Below, in pieces: positions 1 to 43,960 of a stretch of 64,000 nucleotides of DNA. Numbering within the stretch: the stretch's first letter is position 1; the number at the start of each line of letters is the position of its first letter. The translations under genes and the position numbers were made by a program. The DNA is taken from assembly GCA_030762935.1 (NCBI GenBank), contig CM060899.1, positions 66,576,501-66,640,500 on the forward strand, read 5' to 3'. Origin of the DNA: Hymenopus coronatus. Taxonomy: Eukaryota > Arthropoda > Insecta > Mantodea > Hymenopodidae. Under the pieces are notes generated by a model. That model made no database searches. It was not told the origin of the DNA and was given only the letters and a program-made list of their open reading frames with translations.

Positions 1-189
1 ACGTTGCGTGCTCTAGGCGGACGAGTGGACTACAGCCTCGTCGCAGACGGCTGTATACAAGGGAAGCTGTGCCAGATACAGGTGCTACCATGATTATAAT
101 TAGGCTTGCCGACGCAATCACCTAGTCGGCCCCACCAACTAGTGACAGCGTCGGGCGCCAACTTGTGGTAAAATAGGCCCTGCTGGAGA

Positions 190-345
190 CGTTTGGACGC
201 AGCACGGTGAGTCTCTGGGTATTTTAGGCCATGGATGTGATATTGAGACTTGATGTCCTCAGGAGCCTTGACGTGTCATTCGATGTCGGCCAAGAGGTCT
301 TGCGACTCGGTCGAAACGAGGTCAACGGTCAAGGAGCCTTATACT
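190..345 (+). pseudogene. retrotransposon aspartic protease, C-terminal remnant
   Basis: A frame reading MDVILRLDVLRSLDVSFDVG resembles the ILGMDFL.....IDF..G stretch near the end of gypsy proteases. The catalytic D(T/S)G is not visible. Confidence 0.5.
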
Positions 346-663
346 GGACCGGAATACATCATTGAACGGATTTTGTGTTACCCGGGCGTTGTCGTCTTGT
401 AGGAAGGAAGTGTCCCCGAGGCTATTGAACCCACTGAACACCGATCAGAACAGTTGGGGAAGAATAAGCCAGCAGCGACTATGTCGCCGTGGGATGGATC
501 CGATCAGCTAGCAGTCTTTTTAGGAATATTTTTATTAATTGGAATAAATTAATATTCTATGCGTTAATTTAATTAGGTAGACTTGATTAAAAAAATGCAC
601 TCATGACCGCAGGATCTGGGTCCCCGGCTGCAGAGGGCGGCCGGCCATCTGACCGCTTCACAA

Positions 664-1400
664 TTGGAGAGGGTCCGGTGTCTACTTAATCGATACCAGT
701 CTTTCAACGAAGTGAACGACGATTATGGTCGCACTGGCCGAGAACACTATAACATCGACATCGGAGATGCCCTAACTATTCTGCAACCACCAAGATGTGC
801 TCCTCTGTCAAAACAGGCGGTTGTAGGGAACATGCTGGAAGATATGACATTTATGGGAGTCATTAAAGAGTTTGACAGTCCTTGGTGTTCCCCTACAATC
901 TTGACGAAGAAGAATGGTGAACTATGCTTCTACTGGACTACAGAAAGCTGAATGCCATCAATAGAAAGAATCATTTCCCCTTATCCCAGATTGGCGACAC
1001 CCGGGACACACTGTTGGTGCCCAGGGTTCTCGACTTTACTTGATATCAGTATATTGCCTATTGACCGTAGATCCCAGAGACAAGGAGAAGGCAGCATTCT
1101 CGTCTGGCAATTTACGATTATACCCTTTGGCTTCTGCCACACGCCAGCCACCTTCCAGTGCCTCATGGAATCAGCGATGGCAAAGATGACTTACGACGCT
1201 TGCCTGCTTTATATAGATGCCATCATTGTCGTAGGCCACAAATTCCAAGACCATCTTCAGAACTTGTCCAAGATACTGCAAAGACTACAGGCAGCTAACC
1301 TGAAGTTGAATCCAACTCTTCTCCAAGAAGTGAACTACTTGGGCTACATAGTCTCACCAACTGGGATGGCCATGGACCCGGAGAAGGCTTGAGCAGTGAG
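664..1400 (+). pseudogene. Ty3/gypsy reverse transcriptase, inactive
   Basis: DSPWCSPTILTKKNGELCFY, IIPFGFCHTPATFQCLME and NLKLNPTLLQEVNYLGYIVS are diagnostic RT blocks. The Y.DD box reads YIDA, so the second catalytic Asp is lost. A stop separates the fragment at 664-951 from that at 952-1392. Confidence 0.9.
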
Positions 1401-1559
1401 AGATTGGTCTCGTACTAGACAAATGAGAGCTGCAAAGTTTCCCAGGTCTATGAAGCTACTACTACGAGGTTTCTCCAACATCGCGAAACCCATTGCCTGA
1501 TGGAAGAACACCGGCCTTACACATTGTAAGAAGATGTAAGAGACTGCATTCCAGGCGCT

Positions 1560-2032
1560 TTAAGTCAGTACACTGCAGCACGCCTATTTTATGATTTCCA
1601 CTACCGGTAGTGACTTCATTGTGGATATTGATGCAGCGACCAGCATTGGATGCATTCTATCCCAAATTAGGATGACCAGGAGTTTGCTATAGCTTTCGAC
1701 AGCAAAATGTACTCCAAGGCAAAAAAGAACTACTGCATTACCTGGCGAGAGCTCCTGGCAGTAGTGAAGGTGCTAGAGCACTTCCACAAGTACCTGTAAG
1801 GTCACCCATTCCACCTGAGAACTGACCACTCCACCCTCACATGGCTGTTGAGCTTCAAGAACCTGGAGGACCAGACATCCTGTTTGGTCCAGAGGCTCCA
1901 AGAGTACTTCACATCAAACACTGGAAAGGAAACAGCCACAACAATGCAGATGCCATGTCACAGCGATCCTGTCCAGAGAAGTATGACCACTGCATCAAAG
2001 TTGAGGAGAAAGAGCATGCCATAGCTGTCTGA
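1560..2032 (+). pseudogene. Ty3/gypsy RNase H remnant
   Basis: NYCITWRELLAVVKVLEHFH followed by HPFHLRTDHSTLTWLL matches the gypsy RNase H pattern (Y....ELLAVV.....F..YL.G..F..RTDH..L.WL). Several stops and frame changes occur. Confidence 0.75.
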
Positions 2033-2139
2033 GTCATTTTGGTGGTGCCTGCAGCTGGATGGGATAGTGCAGACCTGAGGAGGGAGCAGCTGATGGACAG
2101 ATTGAGGTCACTCCCAAGAGAAGGCAGGGACTAGCTGAG

Positions 2140-2606
2140 CTGGGAAGACATTGCGCCCAGGAGTAGTGTATATAAGACTTACTATGGACCATTTGGACTC
2201 ATTGAAGACTAAGGAAGGAGTCCCCTGATGGAAGGATCCAGAGAAGCAGCTGATCCTCCCATGGTGTAAGATCACGAGTCCTGGAGGATGTACATGCAGG
2301 GACTTCAGGAGGACCTTTGGAACCCAACCAAACCATCGACAAGCTCTGAAAATGGTAATACTGGCTGAGACTATGAACAGACTCTGAGAAATGTCATTGC
2401 TACACAGTGATCAGGGCACCACCTTTGACTCTGACCTGATGAGAGAGACTCTGGAGCAACTTGGAATGTACAAGATGCGCTCAACACCTCTCCACCCACA
2501 GTCAGTTGGCATGGTTGAGCAATGCATCAAGACTCTGGGAGAACATTTGAGGAAGGTTATGTCGCAGCTGCTTGCTGAAATCACTCTCATCTTATCCTCT
2601 TCTCCT
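2140..2606 (+). pseudogene. Ty3/gypsy integrase remnant
   Basis: LLHSDQGTTFDSDLMRETLE and TPLHPQSVGMVEQCIKTLGE give the second Asp and the Glu of the DDE core. The zinc-binding region and first Asp are degraded or deleted. The element then stops abruptly at about 2610. Confidence 0.85.
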
Positions 2607-2933
2607 GGGGTCTGACATACAAAAAGCTAAGCAATGGAGAGTTGTGGAATCGAACATTTTTTACCTTGTATTTCATAATGTACTGATACCCACTTAAGTA
2701 TTACTCTTTTATTTAAATTACCTTTATAGCTTTTCAGTATTCTGTAACATTTAAGTTTTAGGCTGTTCTATCAGATGCTAGGATATTATGGCTGTTTTAG
2801 AGTCATATAATATTACAACTCTTATAAATTTATCTATTTATTTGATACAGAAGATTTTGTAATCTGTGAAGAATTGCTAAAATTCTTCATAAAATTTGTA
2901 GAATTTAAATTTAATCTTCTATAACAAAAAAAT

Positions 2934-2938
<5 letters not shown>

Positions 2939-2994
<56 letters not shown>
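2939..2994. repeat. (GA)n microsatellite
   Basis: 28 uninterrupted AG units following an A-rich run. Confidence 0.98.
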
Positions 2995-2995
<1 letters not shown>

Positions 2996-3384
2996 ACACC
3001 ACAAGCACTGTCAATGGATATGGGAAATGATGGACAAGAAAGTCAAGTAGAAGATAACCCCCTAAGCATCACCCTGCTGTCCAGGGAAAACCATGAAAAC
3101 CCCATTGGATCAAATGTAGGCCACACCTCACCGATATGTAGGACACTATGGGAAGGATATGCTTTGGGAAGATGTCATTGCTATTACTGGATTTATCCGA
3201 ATACATGACAACCTCAAACGCAGAGGACTCCCATTTTTCAGAACTTAATTTTGGAATTTAGCATATCCTCTGTATAAAAAGAAGGTGAATTTAATTTTTA
3301 AGTGAAATTTAAAGTTTTGCCATATGTTTTATATACTCTAGGAGGTTTTTAAGCTGATTAAGTCTTTTTTTTTTTTCTTTTTTT
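2995..3384. other. no gene recognised; short shared segment near 3190-3275
   Basis: A 64-codon open frame at 3014-3208 matches nothing I know. The segment 3190-3275 recurs at 11518-11595 (shared core ttttcagaacttaattttgg), indicating part of an interspersed repeat. Confidence 0.5.
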
Positions 3385-3740
3385 TACTTAATTTGAATTT
3401 GTGTGGAAATTGATGTGATGGGTAGGAGAGAGAATAACAGAAAAGATGTACTGATATGTGCAAACAGAAAAGGTGATTATGCAGCAGCACAACTGTAACA
3501 ATAATGGATGAGATCATCTATTAGTCAACATACCTAATAGAACACACTGTTGTAAAAAGTTTTACCTAAATTAGTAATTCAAATTTGCTGAGAAATTCCC
3601 TTTTTGAGTCAGAGAGTGGAGTACAGAAATGTACCATCATATGTGCCGTGAGAGAACGACAATGTGATGATGGCAGCAGCATAGCTGAAATGACGACAAT
3701 GAATGTGATTTTCTATTAAGACAGCATAACAGCATATTTA
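3385..3740. repeat. two tandem copies of an unclassified repeat
   Basis: The halves starting with ttttactta / ttttaccta at about 3385 and 3560 share the order: T-rich lead, ACAGAAA.GTAC, TATGTGC, GGCAGCAGCA. A third relative lies at about 5200-5310. No coding sequence is visible. Confidence 0.5.
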
Positions 3741-4626
3741 ACATATCGAGTTTTCTCCCAAATGTAGTGCCAACTGTTTTGCCAAGTAAAAACTTACGGA
3801 ATTCCATAGAATTTCATATCCAGCATAACCCTGAAGGAGCAGAAAGCCTATTAAGCAGATGATATTTCTCGGATAAAATCATTTTATCTACCCACCCTTA
3901 TATGTTAGCTTGCTTATATATACCATTATTTTATACAGCTTTGCCATTTTAAATTTGAAGATACGAAGAGTTCCAAAGTAGTAGTCGATAGGTGTTGCCA
4001 ACCTAGTAAATCCAGCCAGGCTTTCGGAGGACCTGACCAATGATCCCGGAGCGGTGGAGAAGGTTTTTAAATTTGTATCCAAAATGCCATATGCTTCAAC
4101 CATCTAGTTTTATTTTGGTTTTATCAAATTTGTTACAGATATATGACTGATATGTTATGGATTTTTAAATCTATTATCACCTTTGAAACTTTAGACAGTA
4201 TTGTTTATGTTCCCTCTTGTTTTAGTGTAATGGTTTTATCGCCAGCTCTGCATTCAGGGCTGGACAGTTATTTTATCTTGGTTTTAGTTTTCTATACTGT
4301 TTTTTATCTCTTGTTTTAACTCTTTTGATTGAGGTCTTTTTAGCATTCTTTTAACTCAGGCATTTTAACTCCCGAGTTTTATGTTAAGAGCACTGATACC
4401 CTAGAAGTTGAGCACCCTTAAACCCCATTCATCTCATCTCATCAACCTAGTAAATGAAAAATGGCTATAGCAATATTCCAAATGATGCTGAAAATTTAGT
4501 GATAAAAATTTGAACAGGCCCTTTGGCTAAGCAAGGGGTTTGCCTTTCAGAGATCCCTCAGTTTGCCCTGTTGTCATTCTGCATCTGCAGCCTTTGGCTG
4601 CGTCTACTTTATCCTCTCCTAAAAAA
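3741..4626. other. AT-rich stretch, no gene recognised
   Basis: No open frame resembles a known protein. T-rich segments at 4230-4380 have no obvious family. Confidence 0.5.
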
Positions 4627-4795
4627 CAATCTCTCAGCTATGCTTTATGATTTAGGGCCCCAATCTCTTGGCTACGCTTTGCAACTTAGGGCAACCAATC
4701 TCTCGCTAAACTTTGGGGATTAGGATCCTGAACTCCTGGCCAACACTTTACAACTTAGGATTTTTGAGCCCCCAATCCCTCGGCTTAGATCCCTC
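4627..4795. repeat. degenerate ~34-bp minisatellite, 4-5 units
   Basis: Successive units begin CAATCTCTCAGCTATGCTTT, CAATCTCTTGGCTACGCTTT, CAATCTCTCGCTAAACTTT and ACTCCTGGCCAACACTTT, each followed by a ..ACTTAGGG-like segment. Divergence suggests an old array. Confidence 0.7.
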
Positions 4796-5944
4796 AAATT
4801 ATTCACGATTACATCAGTGCCAACCCGTGTCATTGTTATGTGTGTTTATTTTATTTTTTTCGTTTAAGATGTTGGCCGAAACATCTTTGCTATATTCATA
4901 TCGTGATTGTTGACAACATAGAAAGAGACAAGGATAGAAGAGAAAATGTTTCCATGATGCCTCAGGTTGGATGTACGTTACGTTTAAAAAAAATGGGGTG
5001 ATGCAGAAGTGACGAAAGTGAAACAGTAATTGATATAAATGCTTGATAAGTTAAAAAAAGTACAATATATAAGTGAACTGGGAGGATATTGCAGGCGTAT
5101 CTTCCTTACATTAGAGTAAATGTTCTTGAAATAGTATGAAAAGTGATGGACATGTTAATTTGTGGCTGCTCCCCATGATTGGGAGTTCATTCACACATCA
5201 TTGTAAAAACTTTTACCTAATTTGATTTTGGATGTAAATTCAAGCTGAGGCAGCAGAGGCTAGAACAGAAATGTATGGTATATATGCGGTGGGAGGAGGG
5301 AATCTTGTAGATAATCTACTTTCTTTGTACTTGACTGGTGGCTCCTAATACATTACATGCAACCACCAATGTGAAAGTATGTCTTCTATTTTTATTTTAG
5401 TCTCTCAGAGAAATTGTTTTCCTGATGAGAATGCTAATAGGGTGTTAGCAGCTAACTTTTCTGAGTGAAATGAAACACAAAATCTGCTACATACCTCACA
5501 ACTTTGGCAGCAATCTCTATCATTTCCCCCACATTTTGCCACTGCTATACCTGTAAAGTTTGAAATTTATTTTTTCTTGTATACTATTTGGAAAACAAAT
5601 GCAATATGACCCCCAGTTCTTAACATTAATATTTTGGAAAAAAACATTGTCTTGATTCAGATAAACACAGTAACAGCACATGTGCAATATTCAGTTAGGA
5701 TTGCATAAAAATTTATTAAACACTCAATAGAATGTTGCCACTCAAATACAGTATATTCTTTGAACCATTTATAAAATAAGGTAGTATTGCCTCCTTTACA
5801 TCCAGAGCTGCATAATGCCAGGCAGGCAAGCTATGTAAACCAAATCTAGCACGATGTCATTTACAAGGTATGAAGTTAGTACATATATACATAGTTTCTG
5901 TAATGGTTAAATAAGACAGGAAATCTATAATTTATATACAGGAT
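4796..5944. other. intergenic, no gene recognised
   Basis: AT-rich. It contains one relative (about 5200-5310) of the repeat seen at 3385-3740 and nothing else I can name. Confidence 0.5.
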
Positions 5945-6180
5945 GGGTGGAGAATAACTCCCTATGGATTTCAACCACATGGCAACCAGCTTTTAAAAGA
6001 TTTAGCTGACGCTAGTGTATTACCTTATTTCCCATCTACTTCTAAGGAAGCATGTAATAAGACCGTTTATGGTAATATTTATCTTGATTAGCATGAAGTA
6101 GACACAAAAATAAAAGTTTTAACAATAATTTATTACCGAGATGAAGAAAAAGTCTTGTGAATGGAACGCATCTGCTTTTT
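5945..6180 (+). repeat. ACTTTCTCTAC-family copy, truncated (hairpin end B only)
   Basis: Contains the CAACCAGCTTTT, ACTTCTAAGGAAGCA and TTGATTAGCATGAAGTAG blocks and end B (gtcttgtgaatggaacgcat). The end-A two thirds are missing. Confidence 0.8.
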
Positions 6181-6598
6181 TAGTTTAATTTTTGAGCTTC
6201 GTGTGGATTCTCATTTTTAATTTGCTTCTATTATATGTCTATGTGGTGGTGAGCTTTCACAATTTGATATTACTGATATAAAACGTTGCCAACTTCTGGG
6301 GATTAGAACATGATTTTAAATGCAAATGAATATTAATTACCATTAAAATCCAAGGAGTAAAAAAATACTTATTTGGTCTTATGAACATGCTACACTCCAT
6401 TTTCAAGAGCTTAGTAATCATGCAACTTTCTGTTCCCTTTTTTTTTTTTTTTTGGCAAAGAAAGGAACCCAAATATGACAAAAAACTACTAGTGTAAAAT
6501 TTCCTTATGAAGCAAACAAACACATTGTTAAAAGAAAAATAGATACAAATCATATAAATAAAATAACACAAGAAAATAAAAATTCAAAGTGGCTACAA

Positions 6599-7144
6599 AC
6601 TGTATAAAATCCTGATTTAATTCCAAAATTATCAAGAAAATCAGCTATTGCCAACTTTCGCCTCATAACTGGACATGCTTGTCTGAATAACCATCTCTAC
6701 AGGATTGGACTCTCAACCTCATTAAACTGCCTATTATGTACCAAAGAAGAAATTATGAAAGACTGCCTCCATGGTTGAGTAGTCAGTGAGGTGACTTCTC
6801 ATCCGGAGGTCCTGGGTTCGATTCCCGGTTGGGGCAGGGCATTTTTCTTTAACCAGAATTATTCCCTATCCCCCATAGAGTCTGGAAGTATGAATGTGAG
6901 AGTAAATGTGCATGTGTTTAGTAATATAAAATTGATTACAATAATGTTCTGAACCTACAGTTTCACAAGTCAAAGCCCCCGATATGACTGTTGAAGTTAA
7001 AGTGGGCTAACAAATGAAATTAAAAAAAAATTATGAATATGGAATATCTAGAACCATACCAAGCTTTGAAGATCTATCCTAGCATTGTTGCTAAATACAG
7101 GGAAGTTAGAAGGAGAATGACTTCATTGTCAATTCCTGTGCATT
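6599..7144 (+). mobile_element. LINE ORF2 C-terminal tail, split by a SINE
   Basis: The frame ANFRLITGHACLNNHLYRIG and CLLCTKEE, then after the SINE REVRRRMTSLSIPVH and a stop, matches the Cys-rich post-RNase H tail of jockey/R1-like LINEs (FRL.TGHD.L..HL.RIG....P.C.LC). Only the last ~100 codons remain. It lies just 3' of ALDH16A1. Confidence 0.8.
6767..7024 (+). mobile_element. tRNA-derived SINE (family A)
   Basis: The tRNA-like head has an A-box region (TGGTTGAGTAGTCAG) and a B box (GGTTCGATTCC), followed by a body and an A-rich 3' end. The second copy is at 62604-62856. The flanks share AAATTATGA as a target-site duplication, and the LINE frame resumes after it. Confidence 0.9.
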
Positions 7145-7334
7145 AATCTCTCTCTCATGCACGCGCACCCTCTCATTCTTACTCCCCCCCCCCGCCCCTT
7201 CCCACATATAACTGGTTTGTTTTAACTTCCCTTCCAGTTTGGAAATTATACTTCTGGATATAGTCACTTCCATTCCTTTAACACACTTTGCCTTTCTAAT
7301 CTTAGTTACTTCCTCCTCCCTAAAGTTGATATGA

Positions 7335-7340
7335 TTTAAT
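7335..7340 (-). promoter_or_regulatory. candidate poly(A) signal of ALDH16A1
   Basis: ATTAAA on the minus strand about 110 nt past the TAG stop. It is the nearest canonical variant I saw; cleavage site not determined. Confidence 0.35.
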
Positions 7341-7449
7341 TAGATTATGCAGCATCTGGATTCAAAGGAGGCAACATTGCCAAATATAATTGTATAAAAT
7401 ATTGCTTTTCTATTGGTTACATGTTTCTTTCTCAACATTTTAAGTCTAG

Positions 7450-38985
<31,536 letters not shown>

Positions 38986-39060
38986 TCTATGCAGCTACCC
39001 TCTGAAATATACATTTTGCTAATTAGAAGATTATTCATCTGAAGTAAGCATCATGTTACC

Positions 39061-39957
39061 TTTTACTTTCTCTAGCATGTACAACATACAAAGTGGATAG
39101 AGATGGGATTGTACTCCACCCAAAAATTTGATATCAAAATGTCACTGGAAATACATGTTTTGAGGTCCCTGAATCCAAAAAATATAAGCCTTTTTAGATA
39201 CATGCCCATGTGTGTGTCTATGGGCATGATAGCTCAAAAACGAAAAGTCTGTTAAATACCAAGCTGGTATTTAAGTTCAGTATTTTCAAAAGATGCAATA
39301 CAATTACCAAGAAAATCCCGCACCATCAACTAACCTTTACATGGAAATTTTTTTGAAAATTTTGATTTTCTCTAAAATGGCTTTAACAATTTTTATTAAA
39401 ATGGCATACATTTAAGATATTTTCATGGCAAACAAAATATATATCTTGAATTTCTTGGGAAATAGCCTCTGAAGACCTCTTCATTCTGGGTGCTTTTGTA
39501 TAACTGGTAAACCGTAAGAGACAAACAAGAACTTACTACACAAAAAAAAATGTAGATCTCATTAAAACACACAATTTATGTTATGTACATTTTTGATTTT
39601 TGTAGAATTAACCATTTATTATATATTCTGAACTATTGGTTTCAATTTTAAGCTACGTAAACTTTACTCAAACAGGAAGTCATCTTTCTTTTCATCTCTC
39701 TTTTGTTTAATCCTAGCAAGCAAAGAGAATTTCAATTGTTTCACACAGCAATCAGCTTTTAAAACATTTGTCTCATACTTTAGCCTAGTGTATTCTCTTA
39801 TGTCCCTTCTACTTAAAAGGAAGTAAGTAATAAGACCAATTCTACTAATTTTTATCTTGATTATTGTGACATAGATAAAATAAAAATTTTTTGTAAGGAG
39901 AGTAGGTTTGTGGAACAGCTGGAGAAAGTCATGTAAATGGAACACATCAGATTTTTT
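39061..39957 (+). repeat. ACTTTCTCTAC-family copy just upstream of exon 1
   Basis: cttttactttctctagcatg to ctggagaaagtcatgtaaat. Full length; begins 60 nt upstream of the exon 1 acceptor. Confidence 0.93.
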
Positions 39958-40048
39958 CTAATACTAGAGAGTATTTTATATACAACTGACACATTTCTTT
40001 CTTTAATTATTCCATTGAAAACTCATTTAGCACCAAATTAAGCAGAAT

Positions 40049-40152
40049 TTCTGGAGTTTCGATTCCTTGTCACTAGATGCACAGATGTTTATGTTTCATT
40101 CCTGGAGTTTCGATTCCTTGTCACTAGATGCACAGATGTTTATGTTTTATTC
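40049..40152. repeat. 52-bp tandem duplication
   Basis: CTGGAGTTTCGATTCCTTGT and the following TCACTAGATGCACAGATG are present twice, almost identical, so the duplication is recent. Confidence 0.95.
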
Positions 40153-40203
40153 CTAATTGCATTGTTGGCAGCTGTTTCGACATTTTGTTCTTGTAGTCAA
40201 TGT

Positions 40204-40503
40204 GAAAATGCTGTACGCATTAAATCAACGACTCTTCCTTGTGAAGCAATACTGGATTATGAATTCAATTAAAGCTACTCAAAGGGTGCACCAGAGAGAA
40301 TTTGTTGTTCACAATCCTCCCAAAAGAAACACAAAACTGGGACTGGTAAACAAATTGGAAACAACTGGATCTCTGGCGAGTGAAAAAGGCAAGCATTGTT
40401 CATCTAGACTTCCCATGGTTGTTGGTGATGTAAGAGCACAACTGGAGCAGTCATCCAAAAAATCATTAAGATGTTTGTCGCAAGAGACAGGGTACACCTA
40501 TTA
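40204..40503 (+). pseudogene. transposase N-terminal helix-turn-helix (mariner/Tc-type, DUF4817-like)
   Basis: ALNQRLFLVKQYWIMNSIKA, QREFVVHNPPKRNTKLGLVN and KLETTGSL resemble the R.FCV..Y....S....Q..F...F..RP.P....I...V..FE.TGS start of insect mariner-like proteins, followed by VRAQLEQSSKKSLR. No catalytic domain follows. Confidence 0.75.
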
Positions 40504-40839
40504 AATGTGTCAATGGCTGTTCTTTAGGGTGCAGTGGCCTTTTTGCACCTCTGGTGGAAGTAGTGTCAATAAATTTAATTTTTTGGTTGGAAAAAATATC
40601 ACTGGTCTGTCTCAAACCACATGATCAGTTGGTAGGCAGAGGCATGTTTGATGTGTACCCATTCTTGCTAGAACTTAGCCATGTGCTAATGGCAACATGA
40701 GGTTTGCTGGATGACAGACGAAAAATGAGGTTGGGGAGTGAAAGAAGGCAGCAAGATTGCTCCTCAACAGTTGCCAGTCATGGTGCAACGGCCCTTGGCA
40801 CCACTGGTGTTATTATGTTGCAAAATTTGTCCTTTTTGG

Positions 40840-41480
40840 GGTTTCATTTTGAAATGATTTTGAATCCTCTTGGGAGGATTGTATAGGAGCTTAGCCATAG
40901 CAGCTGTTGAAGTTGCTCCTTGGTTACCGGAGCTGCCCGCAAGCTATGCGGCAAAGCCGGTATCGCCTGAAGCGGGGTTTCCAAAGATTTAACGAGAGCG
41001 CTCCAATGGAAGGTCAAACCATCGTTGAATTTAACGGCGCGGCACCTAATTTCGTCCTCCACGTATGACAGACCAGAGGCTTCGTGCAGGAGTCTCGAGG
41101 GAAAAGAGAAGGGGACAGAATAAATGGCCCGGAGGCAACAGCAAACTAGAGTCTGCCGCCATACTCCAGATATCGCAATCGTAGATTGACATGGGGTCAA
41201 AACGTAAACTCGCTAGCCAATCGCGTTGTCCGGCGAAGTCTACGGTAAAAGCTTCGTGTTGCAGCAAATCTATTTGGTTCGTTCCAACTTGTTTACGATG
41301 TTTCGTGAGCAGTTCAAGAACAATCCATATGTGCCTAATGATCATGCGTTGGTTTGGCATCGGTCAACGGTCAGAAAGGTGATATTCTAACTGGCAATTT
41401 AACAGAATTAGAAGTTTGTTGGACCTTAATTTGTTACGCAGTTACTGATTGTTGGAACGCAACAGCTGCTTTACGTCTTC
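40840..41480. promoter_or_regulatory. CpG-rich, repeat-poor island upstream of ALDH16A1 (candidate promoter/5' exon)
   Basis: This stretch is visibly richer in G+C and CpG than its AT-rich surroundings and resembles none of the repeat families seen elsewhere. It lies 1.9-2.5 kb upstream of the first coding exon, which must be preceded by a non-coding exon. Minus-strand open frames here (e.g. 41360-41046, starting MPNQRMIIRHIW) match nothing I recognise. A promoter or 5' UTR exon of ALDH16A1, or a fragment of an unrelated gene, are both possible. Confidence 0.3.
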
Positions 41481-43832
41481 AATATACATGCTCAAACTAT
41501 CAGACTGTTTTAGGGTGCCTAATGAAAGAGCTGTGAAGTACTTTCTGAAAATCAAAATTATCAGATGTACGATCCGAATGGAAAATACGGTAATGTACGG
41601 CTATGGGCATAACCTGGCCCACCATTCCAATACAGATTCGAGCATAATGAACCTTTGAGAATAATACCCACACTTTGATGAAACTCCCGTTCTGAAGAAG
41701 CTCGCAAAGGCACCATCTGTCGTTCATTCTATTTCCTCACATCAATTTGTATTATGCAGCACGGAAATGTCATTATGTTGCTAAGATGTTATGCTATGGT
41801 AGCGAATGTAAGCTTGATAGCATAATTTGTATTTGTTAAGTTTCTGTCTGGTAGTAACACATAGAGGCCAACAGATGTGCAGAAAGTGGTAGATGAGCCC
41901 TTCCCTCACTCCTGCCTTACGTTCACGATTGAGTTATTAATGTAATTAGATCAATACACATGCATTACATCTAAATATTTTTTATTCAGGAATGCATAAA
42001 TAAAAGTAACCCGCCTTCCATTTGAATGTAATATTTTCGAACGTTTTATCGTATCAAAATCCGTAAACTTTGTCAATTTTATGCAATCGGTCGCGAACTA
42101 TCCAACCCTAATCGATTGCTACAGTTCTTTTGTTAGCATTTTACCTTATTTCATCGACCGTATAACACAAGTCGTTCGTATTCTGCAAAATTACTTCGAA
42201 TACAAGATACAGTGAAAATTGTGGGAGAGTATATGAACACAGGTTCGATTAAGGAAACTCGCGAAATTTCTAAGGGCTGATATAATCTGATTAAAAAGTG
42301 GCGCGCTACCAGATGCTGCACATTATTTTCAACATTTCCTACTCACGGTGAGTTCTTTTCTGCATTTCGCTTTTACTTTATTCTGTATTTACTTATCTGG
42401 CGTTACTTTGACCTGCACAGTTCATATATCACATTCAAATGGACGGTGAACTTTTTTCTGTGTCACCTGTATTTATTGCCCACTTTTTCTCCGTTTGCTC
42501 TAAAATATACCAAATTGTGGAAAAGTTTTAGTGATATAGCACACAAAAATTGCTATGGTCTTAATACATTGCGGGAGTATCTCTGAAGCTTGCATACAAA
42601 GTTTTACAGGTTATTTTTAACTTTCTTAATATAGAGCTCATAAGGTAATTATTTAATTTACTACCTAGTGACCAATTTATTTCAAAACTACTCCAACATG
42701 GGCTAAACAATAGCATAGAGATGCTTTTGGATATCTTTTTGAAAGGACTGACCACTGCAAGCTTGAAAACAGTAATATTGCAACACGCATGCGTCACGGT
42801 GATCCCGTCATATGCATAACAAGAAACAGAAGACGATCGCAAGGCAAGGATTTGAACTTGCCTGAGGTTTACTTTTCTGAAATCTAATATATTTTACCTT
42901 TAAGGTAACTGAATTCTTCGATGTATCACGGTTGCTCTGCTTCTTCACTAGCATTTTGAATCACTTTTTGCAGATTTATACCAACCGTACTCCACTAAGT
43001 TATTCACGTTTTTCTGCATCGATAGATACGAACGTTCTCTTGCTCACAATTCTAGCAAGTACAAGACTTATACTTTATAATATACTTAAGTATCAGTTTA
43101 TTTATATGAAATGTCATGACATATTTCACACGATTCACAACTCAGTTTAACCTGAAATGCTCAGCATGAAATCAACAAGACTCGACATTCTTTCGTTTTT
43201 CAAGTGCGTGTGCACCTTCGGTTGTTTGGTAAATTATTACTTACGTTCAAATTAACATTATCCTACATAATAACCTACAACAACGTATTATTCTTTTATG
43301 CTTTCCTTAAAAACTATGCACCTTGCACAAAAAAGGGCAAAGATGAATACATAAATCCAAATTAGAAGCATAGGATCTGTGACGAATCAGGCGAAATCGC
43401 TTTACTATCTTCGTATACTCCTTTCGTACACTAAGGCAAAGCGAGCTAGGAATATCAGGATCAAACTATGGTGCAAGAGATAGAGAGAGGTGTCGAAATG
43501 TGCAAGCAGAAAGTGAATCGGTATTAAATGTTAGTTTTTTTTTGTTTTGGTTTGTTTATTAACTACTGAAACTTAAGTTTTTGTCCTGAATCATCATTAG
43601 GATATTAAGTATAGTTTATAACTGGACTAAGGATTTATACTAAAACACTGTATATGTACACTAATTAGTTAAAATTGCTCTAAATTTCTAAGCTTCTTTC
43701 TAAGGTTGTTTACTTTATTTTGAAAGACTGAATATCAATAACATAAATTTAATGGTGTGTCTTATTGTATTTAAAAGTATGTTACAATTATAAAGCTGAC
43801 TTGTTGGATATGGATATTAGAAGTAAGCAACT
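41481..43832. other. upstream intergenic, no feature recognised
   Basis: No recognised repeat family and no convincing gene. A weak helix-turn-helix-like reading at 42205-42312 is too short to call. Confidence 0.5.
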
Positions 43833-43960
43833 TCCATACGTGATCCAGATTTGGTATTTTTGCTTTTCTGCCATTAGAGCCATCTGTAGTTATTGATATA
43901 AACTTATAGGGCCCTAAGCTGCAAAGCATAGCCAAAAACAGCAACAGTGGAGGGTAAAAG
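43833..43960 (+). repeat. repeat family D, 5' part
   Basis: CATACGTGATCCAGATTTGG, TTCTGCCATTAGAGCCATC and GGGCCCTAAGC match the other two copies. Confidence 0.65.

Larger units (their letters stand above)
1..2612 (+). mobile_element. decayed Ty3/gypsy LTR retrotransposon, pol region
   Basis: Relics of pol domains appear in the canonical order protease, reverse transcriptase, RNase H, integrase on the plus strand. The window starts inside the element, and no LTR or tRNA primer site is visible. The reading frame is broken repeatedly by stops and shifts, and an AT-rich stretch at about 510-600 interrupts the protease-RT junction. G+C is higher than in the surrounding DNA. Confidence 0.9.

Noticed and set aside
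41046..41360. Minus-strand 104-codon frame in the CpG-rich island as a new gene
   Set aside because: No recognisable domain or codon pattern; kept only as part of a candidate regulatory island.
42205..42312. Helix-turn-helix-like peptide (VKIVGEYMNTGSIKETREIS)
   Set aside because: Too short, followed by a stop, and no further transposase sequence around it.
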